This document shows positions 12,001 through 23,380 of a stretch of 64,000 nucleotides of DNA, piece after piece. This DNA comes from Siphonodentalium dalli (taxonomy: Eukaryota; Mollusca; Scaphopoda; Gadilida; Siphonodentaliidae). The DNA lies in assembly GCA_032622095.1 (NCBI GenBank), contig CP136067.1, positions 46,111,549 through 46,175,548 of the forward strand. Reading direction: 5' to 3'. The position numbers were made by a program, and so were the translations under genes. How positions within the stretch are numbered: the first letter of the stretch is position 1; each line of letters opens with the position of its first letter. A model generated the notes under the pieces. The model did not search any database. It was not told the DNA's origin and saw only the letters and a program-made list of their open reading frames with translations.

Positions 12001-12358
12001 CAGCATATCCTCGCACAAATACGCACATAATCGTCCTATAATGTGAATTGGGTACATATTGTGATCATTTTCTTTAAAATAAGCAGATAATGAACGAACA
12101 CCCGTTATTTCGTTTTAAGGCGCAGTAAAAACACCTATTAAAGAGCGTACACCTGAAAAGTCATGAGGTGGCTTCTTTGTGTCATTGTCAGTGCAAAATC
12201 TGCTTGCAATCGCCTTATTATGAGTCGATCATGTGACTAAAACACTCTCATTTCCAGCACATTATCGACTCAAAATGAGACTACTCTAAGCACATTATCT
12301 ACCTATAACAAATTATATTGCAAGCAGATAAAGTGCGGTTTTTAGAGAGAACAGGCTG
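12001..12358 (+). mobile_element. 7-bp-duplication element, copy 3
   Basis: Starts CAGCATATCCTCGC and ends GAGAACAGGCTG, with flanks AATGCGC (11994-12000) and AATGCAC (12359-12365), one mismatch. The central hairpin is present. It is non-coding. Confidence 0.8.
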
Positions 12359-12413
12359 AATGCACGGTTGGTAATTTTCCTGGCGATTTATGTAACCTCA
12401 GTTACATAACAAT

Positions 12414-12600
12414 CACAATTCAATTCAATTCTTTAATCTCAATAAACCAATAATCATGGTATGTGAGATATACAAAATTTAAATACAAATATATGATAAA
12501 AGCACATTTAACAGGTACATAATTATATTATAGTATATGTAATATTAGTGCATTCATTGAAGGAACATCCACCCAAAACAGGGTGGATGTGCCCATTACT
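12414..12600 (-). mobile_element. LINE 3' end: stem-loop and (AATTG)n tail
   Basis: On the minus strand a perfect stem-loop (ACATCCACCC-type arms, 12565-12590) is followed by AT-rich sequence and a tail of about three AATTG units (12414-12431). This is the same architecture as the other LINE ends in the window. No coding sequence is recognised upstream, so it is a short truncated copy. Confidence 0.55.
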
Positions 12601-13218
12601 ATTTACATGTAAGACTATCTATTTATTTGATACACTCGCGTCATTTACACATGAATACTGTCATAGCGACATGCATATACACAAATCTTGACTTGAGACG
12701 ATGGGGCACATGAGCTACAGATGTAACTTTGAATTTGAAAAAAAAATCGTATTGACAAAATCGGCATGGTATGTTTTAATCATCATATAACTTGAGGTCG
12801 AAGTTGTGTGTGTATTCGAATAATAATGTTTAGAATAAAGCGTGGCTTCAAATAAACTGACAGAGACACCGTTGCTAATAGACCCCATCGCATCAAGTGC
12901 ATGTTCACATCAAATAAATCCTGCGTACTCAGTGAGAATCAAGCGAACCCTGTCAAAATAGTGATCAGGTCAACTGAGCGGCACGCGTCAGGTACTATTT
13001 CACGCAACCGATGATCCAACCATGAAAATACCAATGTCACGTGATTACATTCAAGTTGTTCGGGAATCACCGTCTGAAATGTGGGTCAGTATTATGTTGT
13101 GGCCTTGTTAAGCGAGTGACAGCCCTTGCTGCCGGGATATATAGATGTACATACAGAATTGACTGTAATGCACTATAACTCACTTGACATATCGGAAACC
13201 CGCAATTGTAATCTGACG
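12601..13218. other. No gene recognised
   Basis: No domain or repeat copy seen. Overlapping short ORFs on both strands at 13067-13311 extend into the next element and are treated there. Confidence 0.4.
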
Positions 13219-13222
13219 TTAA

Positions 13223-13737
13223 AGATACGGGCGGAGTTGGCGATTGGTATGCTGTTAAAATATTCATCTCCGTCAAAAACCGCCATAAACAGAAGGAATA
13301 GTAAGATATAGACAGACTTTGTTCTTATACCAATCAGAAATATGGCATAAAAAGTATGTTATTGTAATTTTTTCCCCTTTGTTATGTAAACAAAAGCAAA
13401 AAACGTTACGTTTCCCGGCTTTTGTTTAGATCCGGATATGGTAAGTCTAAAGAAAGTTATTTGTTACTGTTTTCCTGACATGGAAATAATAAAGAGCGTT
13501 TATATCATTTTTGTGTGATTAACCAATTGTGTTGTGTTATGTAAACAGAAGCACAACTTCTGTAACACGAGTTGTCTCTTGTTTAAGTACACCATCGTAC
13601 GTCTTGGCGACAATATACTATTTACGCGCTGATTATGTTTGGTTATATGAGCGGAACTGTATATATTTTCGTGTTCCTTCAGTTGATGGCGATTTGAACA
13701 AATATAAATATTTCGGAAACGAACGCCTCCCATGCCT
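13223..13737 (+). mobile_element. TTAA family-5 element, copy 1
   Basis: A 515-bp element between TTAA at 13219-13222 and 13738-13741. The ends AGATACGGGCGG and CCTCCCATGCCT are imperfect inverted repeats. A second copy lies inverted at 36855-37366 with high similarity over its whole length, including the motif ATCCGGATATGG. No transposase is visible. The terminus AGG-like plus TTAA could be Kolobok-like or piggyBac-like; I cannot decide. Confidence 0.75.
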
Positions 13738-13913
13738 TTAACGTTTTCACTCTCTATATAGTGCTATAGCATGCCAGATATATACTGGGCTTGCTTATCC
13801 TGTACCACTGATGTTACTTCGCTTATATCCGCTTGCTATACTTTTGTCCAACATATCCGATTGAAATAAGCAATCTTATTGGCAAGTTGAGATCAGAATT
13901 CGCATCTACAAAT

Positions 13914-14213
13914 GTTACGCCGAGTTATGTAGTAACTGACGAGTTTTGTGGTAGCTCACGAGTTATGTAGCAACAATCGACGAGTTTTGTGGTAGCTCAC
14001 GAGTTTTGTAGTAAAATCGACGAGTTATGTAGTAATTTGGGTTACGAGTTTTGTAGTAAAATATCGACGAGTTTTGTAGTAAAAAAAACAATTACTACAT
14101 AACTCGTCGATTTTACTACAAAACTCGTGAGCTACCACAAAACTCGTCAATTGTTACTACATAACTCGTGAGCTACCACAAAACTCGTCAGTTACTACAT
14201 AACTCGGCGTAAC
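13914..14213. repeat. 300-bp hairpin built from about 20-bp CGAGTTWTGTRGT units
   Basis: The left arm holds eight direct units of the form ACGAGTT(T/A)TGT(A/G)GTA. The right arm holds six units in reverse complement, matching left units 1-6 in order, including their ATG/TTG differences. The ends are GTTACGCCGAGTTATG and CATAACTCGGCGTAAC. It is therefore a terminal inverted repeat whose arms are themselves a minisatellite. Clear target duplications were not found. Confidence 0.9.
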
Positions 14214-14415
14214 AACAAACCACGGAGGGTATAATATCACGTATAAAATGAATAATGCAGCAAATTACAAGCAAGGAAGACCCAACCTATTAGCTGAACA
14301 TCCCTACACATGAACTGAATGTAGGGAACTGTTTAACTAATATACTAATTAGAAATATCGCATACGCAATGGCAACTACACTGCAACCTCATGTCGAGGA
14401 GATATCTCCATTTAA

Positions 14416-14858
14416 AGGTACTCAATCCGATAAGAGGGTCCCCATATCATCAAGATACAACAACAACAACAACAACATTTCTTCAAAATACGCTTCAGTT
14501 ATCAGAATCTATTAATTGCCCAAAAATAATCCTAACTACTGTCAACTATAGTATAAAATTACCCAAAACCTGTTATTTATCAACATTTTGTTCAACGAAA
14601 TTTTGCCAGTTGTCAAAATCTGACACAAAAAAGCCACTATATTTTAGAATTATCGATCTTCATCAGCTATCTGGTCAGATAAGTTCTTCTCGTCGACAGT
14701 TTACTGGGCCAATTAAAATAAAAATAATATATTTGAAACATCGATATCTGATCACTCCTATCTTTGATGGGTGGGTTCCTCGACTCGAATCAAATATTTT
14801 TTTACTCCCGAAGCCAAGGAAATAGTAATTTGCGAGCGTTAATTCGGATTGAGTACCT
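14416..14858 (+). mobile_element. TTAA family-4 element, copy 1
   Basis: Flanked by TTAA at 14412-14415 and 14859-14862. The ends AGGTACTCAATCCGA and TCGGATTGAGTACCT are perfect inverted repeats of 15 bp. It contains a (CAA)n stretch near 14457. A 144-codon ORF (14391-14825) crosses the left border and is not a credible protein. The second copy is at 32666-33076. Confidence 0.85.
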
Positions 14859-14862
14859 TTAA

Positions 14863-15530
14863 GCGACTTCTCTATGTCATAGCGACTAAACGATACATTT
14901 CAATAAATCAACCAATTGAACATCAACTGACGGTTTGATTTGAACTTCGAGGCATTTTTGTACCAGAATAACTGAACAGTGCATGGTTTGTTCAAACCAA
15001 CCTTAAATGAACGGTGTGACTAAACGCCACCCGGACCGCCCCTGATGTGTCTATATAGGGTGATTTTAGTGGCCAAAACAGTGCGGGGGTGTCATGTTAT
15101 CACTACACCTGTGACATGCAATGCGGCAGACTTGGCACAGCCAGTACAACATGACAACATGTGACCAGTATGCGACTTAATGCATATTCTAAACTACAAT
15201 AATACAATATGTTACCCCATTAAAAGATGGCGCATCTCTTCTCAAACCTAAAGTTTCTGAATAGATTCGGAGGAAAAAAAACAATTTTGAGTCAAAGAGA
15301 CCAAACAACAGTTTACTTTCTATGAGCTGTGACCATATGTGGTATATCTTTCCAAACATATTAATTCAAATATGTGCAGCACCTGGTGCCTTTCTTGTGT
15401 TTTGGTAACAATAATTAAACGTCCTCCTTGAAAAGGATTTTATAGAAATGTTGTTATTTTTGTTGGAAGTGGCGACAGCAAGAGATATAGCATCATTTGC
15501 CATTTTTATACTAATTGGATAGTGCCATCC
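14863..15530. other. No gene recognised
   Basis: No ORF of interest and no repeat match noticed. Confidence 0.4.
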
Positions 15531-15534
15531 AACC

Positions 15535-15740
15535 ATACAAATAAAATTGGAATGTTATATCATGCATTTTGGAGGGGTGTCCAGGAAAATGAGCAGACGA
15601 CAGACGTACATAAAGATAATAAAAGTGCAGAATAATTAATATGAATTGGTTGGAAATGTTCACATAATAAGTTCAACAAACCACCTTATTATCAGAACAT
15701 TTCATAAAGGAACTAGATGCGACTGGAATATATGGTAACA
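15535..15740 (+). mobile_element. TTAA family-3 element, degenerate
   Basis: Internal sequence matches family 3: GGAGGGGTGTCCAGGAAAAT, then AATGTTCACATAATAAGTT pairing with a TTATTATCAGAACATT stretch. Both CCCTTT termini have decayed, so borders are approximate. Confidence 0.6.
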
Positions 15741-15759
15741 AGAGCATCGCTTGGGCATG

Positions 15760-16140
15760 GCAAAATACGCACGTGGTAATTTCAACTCAGGTGGAAATTG
15801 GCGGGCGGAACCCAAATTCGAACTTGACCTGTATTTGGGCTAGTAAACTGACATACCATAATTTCATTCCATTCAGTTCCGATTTACTAAAGTTATCATC
15901 CGGAAACGAAAACTGAGTACAAATTCAAACAAAAATGGCCGTAACACTGGTGAAAATTGGCGGGCGGAACCATAATTCTCACTTGACCTGTATTTTGTGC
16001 TAGTAAAGCCACATACCAAATTTGATTCCATTCAGTTGAGACTTACCAAAGTTATCATCCGGAAACGAAAAAAGCGAACGGACGGACGGTTGGACAGACC
16101 AATAACATAATACGTCGTTTTTACAAAACAGGTATATAAA
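15760..16140 (+). repeat. Two tandem copies of a LINE-like 3' end
   Basis: Two diverged units of about 150 bp share GAAAATTGGCGGGCGGAACC, CTTGACCTGTATTT and AAAGTTATCATCCGGAAACG (near 15790-15920 and 15950-16075). They are followed by GGACGGACGGTTGGACAGACC and a TATAAAAATAAG end. This GGACGGAC-then-tail ending is common in invertebrate non-LTR elements, which I infer here from memory of the pattern. Confidence 0.5.
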
Positions 16141-16423
16141 AATAAGGAGCGTTTGTCTCTCTTCTCTACTGGAAAGTTTCTATGACATTGGCAGTTTTCA
16201 ATGTATTTTTTATAAAGACTTTAGATTGATATTATGTGTAGTTATCGACATGTCATATCCATCCGTCCACCGTTCATAGACATAATATGATGATATATTC
16301 ACCTTTTCAACCAGAATACCGTGAGGTATATAAAGGCATAAAGGCGCGCTATCTGAAGAAACGACTCTCGGTGGGACAGGTTGGAGTTTTGAATCGGTTG
16401 TAAACCTCCCGCATCACACTGTG

Positions 16424-16490
16424 CCAATGCATTCTATTATATATGCGAGTCGGCCATAGGTCGCCTGTCATATTTAAGAAAATGCATTGG
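16424..16490 (+). repeat. Isolated, decayed 67-bp palindrome
   Basis: The same 67-bp palindrome as in family-1 elements, with several substitutions (ATTCTATTATATATGCG and ATATTTAAGAAAATGC). It is followed by a decayed version of the family-1 spacer to about 16620. No CCCTTTACCC terminus or TTAA is adjacent, so this is either a fragment of an old element or an independent copy of the palindrome. Confidence 0.8.
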
Positions 16491-16736
16491 CCTAACAAAT
16501 TTTATATTATTTTGTTATAATTGTTAAAAAATGTAATATATGTTTTTTTTAAATGATAAAAAATTGTTAAAGAATGTAAGAATTTTTTTTTTTAATATTT
16601 GATAAAGAATGTAAGAAACAATATGGTGAGCTAAGAACGCACGCTGCTGAATACTGAACATTTATATTAAAGTGATGTGGAACACACGCCCGTGGTGATC
16701 GAATATGAAGAGAATAATCTTTATCACATTAGTTAA

Positions 16737-17105
16737 CCCTTTACCCAACAGAAGGGCCCTGTGCCAATGCATTCTCTTATATATGCGAGTCGACCATAGG
16801 TCGCCTCGCATATATAAGAGAATGCATTGGCTTAACACATTAAAAATTATAAAATTGTTAAAGAATGTAAGAAAAAATGGTAAAAAGTGTTAAAGCATAT
16901 CTTATATATGCGAGGCGACCTATGGTCGACTCGCATATATAAGAGAATGCATTGGCACAGGGCATAACTGTAACTATCACAATGTGGTCAAGAAGCCGGT
17001 TCCAATGATATCCATATTTGTATGGTTCTATTGAGACAGACCGAAGATATTTTAGGCTGTTGAAGCTTTATTTGGCCGGTTTTGGCCGGTTTGTTGGGTA
17101 AAGGG
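16737..17105 (+). mobile_element. TTAA family-1 element, deletion in second palindrome
   Basis: 369 bp between TTAA at 16733-16736 and 17106-17109, with termini CCCTTTACCCAACA and TGTTGGGTAAAGGG. The second palindrome has lost the outer end of its left arm and the adjoining spacer, so GTGTTAAA joins GCATATCTTATATATG directly. Otherwise it is nearly identical to 8899-9290. Confidence 0.9.
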
Positions 17106-17212
17106 TTAATTCCATACATTTGTATCCAACAGGCGCTGTCATTATTATGCATGCATGGATTATATGTGCAACGAATCTAGTTGTTTTTGATCATTGCAGT
17201 TTGTTTATAAAT

Positions 17213-17480
17213 GAAAAGTTCGTCCCGAATTAACCCTTTCAGTGCCAATTGTAAAGATCTCTTAGAGCTCTTTCCATCAACGTATCACATTATTATAATC
17301 AATAAATTTGAAAAATGATCAAGGAAATATGGGTTGATACAAAAATCGGACTTGGCACTGAAAGTGTTAAGTAGTAAATATTCACTAGTGTGCTTGGTTC
17401 AGACGTTGTGTTTTCAGAAACAGTACGATCGTCGTGGTTGGAATTTTCGGAAATTGTAGTTAAATTCTGCATTCTTTCAG
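17213..17480 (+). repeat. Dispersed repeat 'F', split by a TTAA element
   Basis: The sequence GTTCGTCCCGAAT, then AGTAAATATTCAC and GTTCAGACGTTGTGTTTTC, is shared with 30120-30310 and 34382-34580 (CGTCCCGAATC, AAGTAAATAATTACAA, GTTCAGACGATGTTTTCT). In this copy a 133-bp TTAA element (17234-17366) interrupts it between CGTCCCGAA and GTAGTAAATA. A related pair of tandem copies is at 27820-28010. Confidence 0.65.
17234..17366 (+). mobile_element. TTAA family-2 element, 133 bp
   Basis: Lies between TTAA at 17230-17233 and 17367-17370. The ends CCCTTTCAGTGCCAA and TTGGCACTGAAAGTG are inverted repeats. The right part contains GGGTTGATACAAAAATCGGA, which also occurs, inverted, in the element at 33081-33325. 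It carries no 67-bp palindrome and so shows the simple form of family 2. Confidence 0.85.
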
Positions 17481-17681
17481 TGGTACCTGGGTACTCACCT
17501 ATTGGCTGTACTCATTGAAATAAATGCATAGTTTGTATGTAATGTGCACATACCCTCGATTCAGTCTGATAGTACTATAGGTTGGAAACTACGTGGACAA
17601 ATAGTTGCCTCTGCAATGGCAATTACAATTTGCTGAGCATGCCAGAAGTAGAGGGACATGGCTCATTAGAACCTCAAAACT

Positions 17682-18038
17682 CAGCCTGTTGTCCCAAAAA
17701 CCTGCACATTATCTGCTTATGATAGAGCTTGATTTAGGTAGATAATATGCTTAGAATCGCCTCGATAATGTGCTAAAAATGAGAACGGTTTAGTCACATT
17801 ATTGGCGGATAATATGGCGTTTCTTAAGCAGATTATGTGTGGACAATGACACAAATAAGCCAACTCTCGACTTTCCAGGTGTAAGCTCTTTAACATGTGT
17901 TTTCACTGTGGCCCGCGCCATAAAACGATAGAACGGATGTGACTCCATTATCTGCTTATTTCAGAATAAAATAATCACATTATGAACCTATTTCACCTTA
18001 TAGGTCGATTGTGTGCGTATTTGCGCGAGGATATGTTG
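17682..18038 (-). mobile_element. 7-bp-duplication element, copy 4
   Basis: Inverted relative to copy 1: starts CAGCCTGTTGTCCC and ends GCGCGAGGATATGTTG. Flanks CAAAACT (17675-17681) and CAAAATT (18039-18045) differ at one base. Confidence 0.85.
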
Positions 18039-18599
18039 CAAAATTATATCTACATGATAGGGAAGGGTGTAAGATAACATACGAGATATCGATCTTCAGG
18101 CTTTATTTAGTCTCAATACATTTTCTGGTCACATAATTTTTTTCCAGTTGTTTTTCATTTGTCGAATGAAAGTGAGATAAACGCTCTTTATGTTTACCAT
18201 ATGAGGAATAGGCTACAAGGGAATGCTCTATGTTGTTCCAGACTGAACCACATTTTTTTTATAAATTCTTTGATTGGAATAAGTTTTTCTGGGGCGTATA
18301 AAGTCCGTATAATCGTATTTAGTTATCGACCTATTTTTGTCCCCGAAACCGGGCCGTGATAACTAACATACTTTTAGACCGTGCCGCAAAAGGAGCTAAA
18401 ATCTGACTTACCTACAAATTGTGCGAGCTCCAGCTCAAAAGGAACACACTCTTAAGTTAGTTTTAAAAGTTAAATCCGCTAATGGTGCCCCACACCAGCT
18501 ACGATAGTCACAAAGTTAGCAACGAATGTAGGTTCCCGATTGTCCCGTCAATAGTGATCAGACACGAGTTGTCTCCCCACAGATCTTTCGTACTTTAAA

Positions 18600-18847
18600 T
18601 CACGTGATCGGATCTTCCCGCTGTTCACACGTAAATGAGTTGGGAATAAGTCCAGAAAGGATATCCCCTCGTTGCTCATACGCAGACCGGTGGAGATCTA
18701 TAACTTGTAAAAGCTTCCCGTATAACAGAGCGAAAATCCATACCCCATTCTCTGGGACCGCGATGAGATCCGGTCGGCTCCGTATGTCCGGATCAAGTGA
18801 CGCAGGCGCGACGAGCACACCGACTCTTGCGGGGATCTGATCGATCT
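18600..18847 (-). CDS. Possible terminal exon of an unrecognised gene
   Basis: On the minus strand an open frame of about 80 codons starts just after TTCTGTTCCTTTTAACAG, a good polypyrimidine tract with AG acceptor (18848-18865), and runs to a TGA at about 18600. The peptide includes RSRPDLIAVPENGVWIF, GKLLQVIDLHRSAYEQRGD and TCEQRED, which reads like a globular soluble protein. Base composition is clearly richer in G and C than the surroundings. I do not recognise a family, and no partner exon was found. A codon-rich plus-strand ORF of 78 codons overlaps it, so a decayed element or chance ORF remains possible. Confidence 0.3.
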
Positions 18848-18865
18848 GTTAAAAGGAACAGAACC

Positions 18866-21130
18866 GAATTAGACTGTTGTGTTTGTATTGCGCGGTGAGC
18901 CTTTTTCTGAACAGGAAGTGACGCTTAGGGAATGCAGCTATGAGCAAATATTATCTAACTAAAGTGATAGCAAGAGCGAAATTTGTAACGCGTATAACAC
19001 AAGAGATGCGTCTCAATTCTGTGTCCAAACAAACCAGGTCTTCGTTTTGCCACACTTCATGGATTGAAGGATCTTTATAGTTGTTCTAATCACATCTGTG
19101 GTATAATAACAGAAACAATGTATAAACAATAGAACAATGGTTTAGAAAATGGTATGGTAAGTATAAGATGATATTCAGGTATTCAATTATACAATTATAC
19201 AATTATGCTTTCGTCGCAAGTGTGAGGATTGGAGGATAGAGTGGAGCTGTGGTTATCCGAATTTGTCCCCACATCCGGTTGCAACTAGCAATCTGGTTGG
19301 CTACAATGCCACGTTTAAATCACCATGTCCCTCGTCACCCGTGACATCGGGATATAAGATAACGTGCTCAAAACATCGGGAGCATATGAACACGTGAAAC
19401 ATCGGGGGTATATGACCTTTAAATTGACAGCTTCCACCAATCGTGATGTTGCTCTCGCATGTCGAGCTTTACGTCACGCGACGCCGGATCGTTAGGTTGG
19501 CTACTGAAATTGTCTTATTGGTGTGAATTATTCGGAGAACCTATGAAAAACACACTTAAATTAAGGTGACATGGCTATTGTTGTGGGAACAAAATCGCTA
19601 TCTCCGGCAACATCGTGGGGTACATGGAAATTTAATAACTGGATGTCTCTTTTTTGAAACCCTCAAATCGACACCCATGTATTACATTTTCAATAAGTTC
19701 AGCTAATATGTACGATTTCTTTGGAACTACTTTAAATCCTCAAATGATGCATGGCGTCGTAAGGAGCGCTGGTCAAATGGTGAAGAGTCAGCCTAATCCT
19801 TTCTTTTACTGGACTTGGTTTAGTCTGCTTGATGAACATGCTTGGTAGTATTGTCTACATCAGTGTAAGGTAGTCCTACATTTTGTATCCAGTAACCTGA
19901 CATTCCAGACGAAATGTCAGTGTCCGAGTATGCCATTTTTTAACAGTACCTCGAAATTTGGTGACACAAACGCAGATGTCGTTGTTAGTACAACTTGGCA
20001 AATGGCTTTGCGTGGAAAGTAGCACCGATGTTTTTCACGTGCAGGGCAGAATGACGCGGCGTTTTATTGCAGCAGGGGTGCACTGAGGGGGCGATCAAAG
20101 AAGTACCTCTTTTTAATGTGATGTTATGCCAGTAATCGATGCGTATTTTCAGAAATGTAGAACAGTGTATGCATATGCGGGGGATCCATCCCATTCACAA
20201 CCAACTCATTCTTGACATGGGCTTGAACTGGTAATGCTCGCCCAGCGTCGATCTCTACTATTGGCGCGCCAGACCAGCTCAGCAAAATGCTCTGCCATAT
20301 AAATACGCGCTTAATAATAACCACATATATGATAGATATAAATCAAGTTAATTAAATGACTAAAACTGAATACATCCTAGAAAGATCTAAAATGAACACG
20401 GAAATTAATTAAATGTATTATGATTATATTATGCATGATGATGCACACGTGACTGTATATATTATGTGTATATAATTATTTGTAATTTGTCTAGAATGTC
20501 TTATATATGGATGTTAGACAATAAATAAAATATGAAAATATGAGATTAGGGACGAATAATGTCTTCTGGCGTTTTACGCTAAACTTTAACCCGAATTGTG
20601 TTCACGTGTTTTTTTTATTAACCATCTCGAGCAGGAGAACCTTATGCACAACCCATTACCGTGAGGTAAAACCTAAAGGAGTGAACTATGCAACATTGTA
20701 GGCGTATCTTAAAAACCCACACAACTTACTCATATTTACAGTCTAGATAGTGTTTAGAAATAAGCAGAAGTTATAAACTCTGTAAGGTGACGAGGTAGAA
20801 ATCTGTTTCTTAGTGAGCTAACTCTGGGGCATTATCATATGGTATCGGTCCCCCTGGTATATATAGAGTACATGTATAGTTGGCGCAAAACTTTGAGTAT
20901 TGCGCGGCGCATTTCAGTAGGCCGTCGTAAACAGTTCAGCGATGGTGGAGCTGGTTCAATTCCCGATCAACGCGGATTTGCCATCAATGTGAAGGTAGTA
21001 ACCTGGTTCGTGTACTTTGACAAAATTGTCGATAATCGGTGATATCCACGTATTATGGGATCATCTTTCAGTGAAATACACGGTCATTCCTCCGTCTATA
21101 AACTGACAACGTCGTTACATGGCATATACA
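18866..21130. other. No gene recognised
   Basis: Several 60-70 codon ORFs, overlapping on both strands at 19985-20324, have no recognisable motif. Small ATACAATT repeats occur near 19188-19205. Confidence 0.4.
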
Positions 21131-21222
21131 TGTAATCGACGCCTTAACCACAGCAGAATTATGGGTAATTTTTCAGGAATTAGTCGGAAATATGGCTTGT
21201 TGCCATTCATCGGAAAGCTCTC
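21131..21222 (+). mobile_element. Single arm of the Tc1/mariner-like MITE
   Basis: Matches the left arm of 3376-3626, from TGTAATCGAC through CGGAAATATGGCTTGTTGCC to GGAAAGCTCTC. The matching right arm is missing, so the copy is truncated at the centre of the palindrome. Confidence 0.8.
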
Positions 21223-21311
21223 ACTGATTGAGTAAATTAAAATAGTATTTACATTTTACAGTTTATTTGCAATGTTGCCGCGTTATGTACATATACATGG
21301 TTATGATTAAC

Positions 21312-21650
21312 AAAACACGTATTCATATATCTTCCGGGTTCAGTAGATTTTGTGAGAGTTCGAACCCACGTTGAAGGTTTGAGTGTCACAACAAACGTTA
21401 ATGTTGAGTGCAGTTTGGCTTCTGATGGAAGAGCAAGTTGTAAGAAATGCTGCTGAGTGCAGTAATATGTCGTAGACACACTCCATTATAAAGATGTTGG
21501 GGATGTGAGGAAACGTTCCCTCCCAGAAAGAATGCAGATAGTGATTTATCGTCCAAGGAGTTGTGCATGAAAGGGGAACTTACCGATACAAAAGTGATTG
21601 ATAATGAATTCCCAGTAGCTATTTCGGAGAGGAAGTTTGACTTATGATGG
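21312..21650 (+). pseudogene. Remnant with a PARP-type zinc-finger-like motif
   Basis: An open stretch ending near 21440 reads VNVECSLASDGRASCKKC, resembling the start of a PARP-type zinc finger (GRAxCKxC). About 120 bases further, in another frame, is SSKELCMKGELTDTK followed by VIDNEFPVAISERKFDL, resembling the continuation of such a finger (a KGELRIG-like stretch). If both belong together, the gene is broken by an insertion or several frameshifts. This rests only on motif resemblance. Confidence 0.25.
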
Positions 21651-22655
21651 ACAATATCGTACATAATGGAGGATCAGATTAGTTCATGCATGTTGTCTTG
21701 TTGACTAGCATGCCTAGGTTGTGCTGAGCAGTCGGGTTATTGCTGCATGAATTTCCATATCTTTGTTGTGACAGGGAATTCTATAAGATTATAACATTGC
21801 AACGACAGTGGAGGTAATATATTTCTTAGTTAAGGTTCCCTGCTCCAATATATTTTCTATATGCGTAATAATATGATCCTGATGGCGTTACCATTTCTGA
21901 CTATGGTTTTCTTGTTACAGTTTAGCCAATGTCCCATCTAAGTCACATAATTGTCCTCTCAGTAGGAGAGAAAGGTAGTCTGAAGACACTATGAATCGTA
22001 TCTAGGTTACTAGCGCAGATGTGCACTGTGGAAGCACTACGCTCATGCGTTGGAGATACAGCTTTGCCTTTTATGGACGCCAAATGTTTCCGTCTCTGCA
22101 TGGTGTTCAGGGCAATTCCACTCACGAATATTGTACGTGTTCGTTTACGAGAATGAAACTCCGACAAAACCATTATGTTCATCATTGTCGTCGTCAATGT
22201 CATATCTAATAAGAGGGCCTACGATGATTTTATTCCATACGAGGATCATCCGTCGAGTTAGGCGAGTAAACATGTAATGTTGCTACCAATTGCTGATGCA
22301 GCAGATATGTGCGATTTACTGGTCGGTCGGTATGTCTCCAGAGAATTTGCTGAGTTATTCGGTACATTTATTGGTGACTCTGAAGGGCGCTGATGGTAAG
22401 CCACGCATGGTTTAGATTTGGGTGGCAACGGCGTGGACGACGGAGGATTTTGTTTATTAACTTATGACAAGACAAAGTGCACATAATCTTTAATTTATAG
22501 TCAGTTTGTCGCGACTGTGTGTTCATATATGATGGGGTGATCAACCATTTTGTGTCTAATATCGTGATTTCCAACTTCAGCATACGGTATGAGAGAACAA
22601 AATGAATTGAGGCAGGTCACGTACCGATCGTTCTGATGTTTTATTAATTATCTAG
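21651..22655. other. No gene recognised
   Basis: Overlapping ORFs of 60-86 codons occur at 21943-22277 on both strands without a motif I can name. The stretch might continue the remnant to its left. Confidence 0.35.
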
Positions 22656-22659
22656 TTAA

Positions 22660-23051
22660 CTCTTTACCCAACATAACGGCCCTGTGCCAATGCATTCTCT
22701 TATATATGCGAGTCGACCATAGGTCGCCTCGCATATATAAGAGAATGCATTGGCTTAACACATTAAAAATTATAAAATTGTTAAAGAATGTAAGAAAAAA
22801 TGGTAAAAAGTGTTAAAAAAAGATTTTTTTTAGGCCAATGCATTCTCTTATATATGCGAGGCGACCTATGGTCGACTCGCATATATAAGAGAATGCATTG
22901 GCACATGGCATAACTATAACCATCACAATGTGGTCAATGAGCCGGTTCCAATGATATCCATATTTGTATGGTTTTATTGAGACAGACCCAAGATATTTTA
23001 GGCTGTTGAAGCTTTATTTGGCCGGTTTTGGCCGGTTTGTTGGGTAAAGGG
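22660..23051 (+). mobile_element. TTAA family-1 element
   Basis: 392 bp between TTAA at 22656-22659 and 23052-23055. The left terminus reads CTCTTTACCCAACA, one base away from the family form. Both palindromes are intact and match those at 8899-9290. Confidence 0.9.
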
Positions 23052-23059
23052 TTAATAAT

Positions 23060-23240
23060 ATATATAATAATGATGGAGCTTATATAGCGCATATCCCCGC
23101 GAGGGCCCTAAGCGCTTCACATTATTACCCCAGCTGTTGAGTAATGCCAAGTCTTCTGCATGCTGCCATAATGGCGCTTCCAGGTGCTGACGTTTTAACG
23201 AATACTGTTGGCAATATATTTTTTTGGCTGATGTAAGTGA
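23060..23240 (-). mobile_element. SINE-type tail fragment
   Basis: On the minus strand, GTGAAGCGCTTAGGGCC then GCGCTATATAAGCTCC and an ATTAT-rich end. AAGCGCTATATAA with an (ATT)n end is the conserved tail of many invertebrate SINEs and is also the end of the SINE at 32074-32638. No tRNA-like head is seen here. Confidence 0.5.
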
Positions 23241-23380
23241 AAGAAGACACCAGCAGGAATAGCCACATCATTCATGAGAGATTCATTTGACTGAAATACC
23301 AGGCTGTGAAAAATGCATTAAAATACTTTAAAGTGACTCACATGAATCAAAAATGCCAAAAAGCTCATTTTGTCCCTTTA

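Noticed and set aside
14391-14825. A 144-codon ORF
   Set aside because: It crosses the border of a TTAA family-4 element, contains a (CAA/ACA)n run and is not conserved in the second copy at 32666-33076.
20931-20990. Possible tRNA gene because of GGTTCAATTCCC, a B-box match
   Set aside because: No A box at the right distance and no cloverleaf stems could be drawn.
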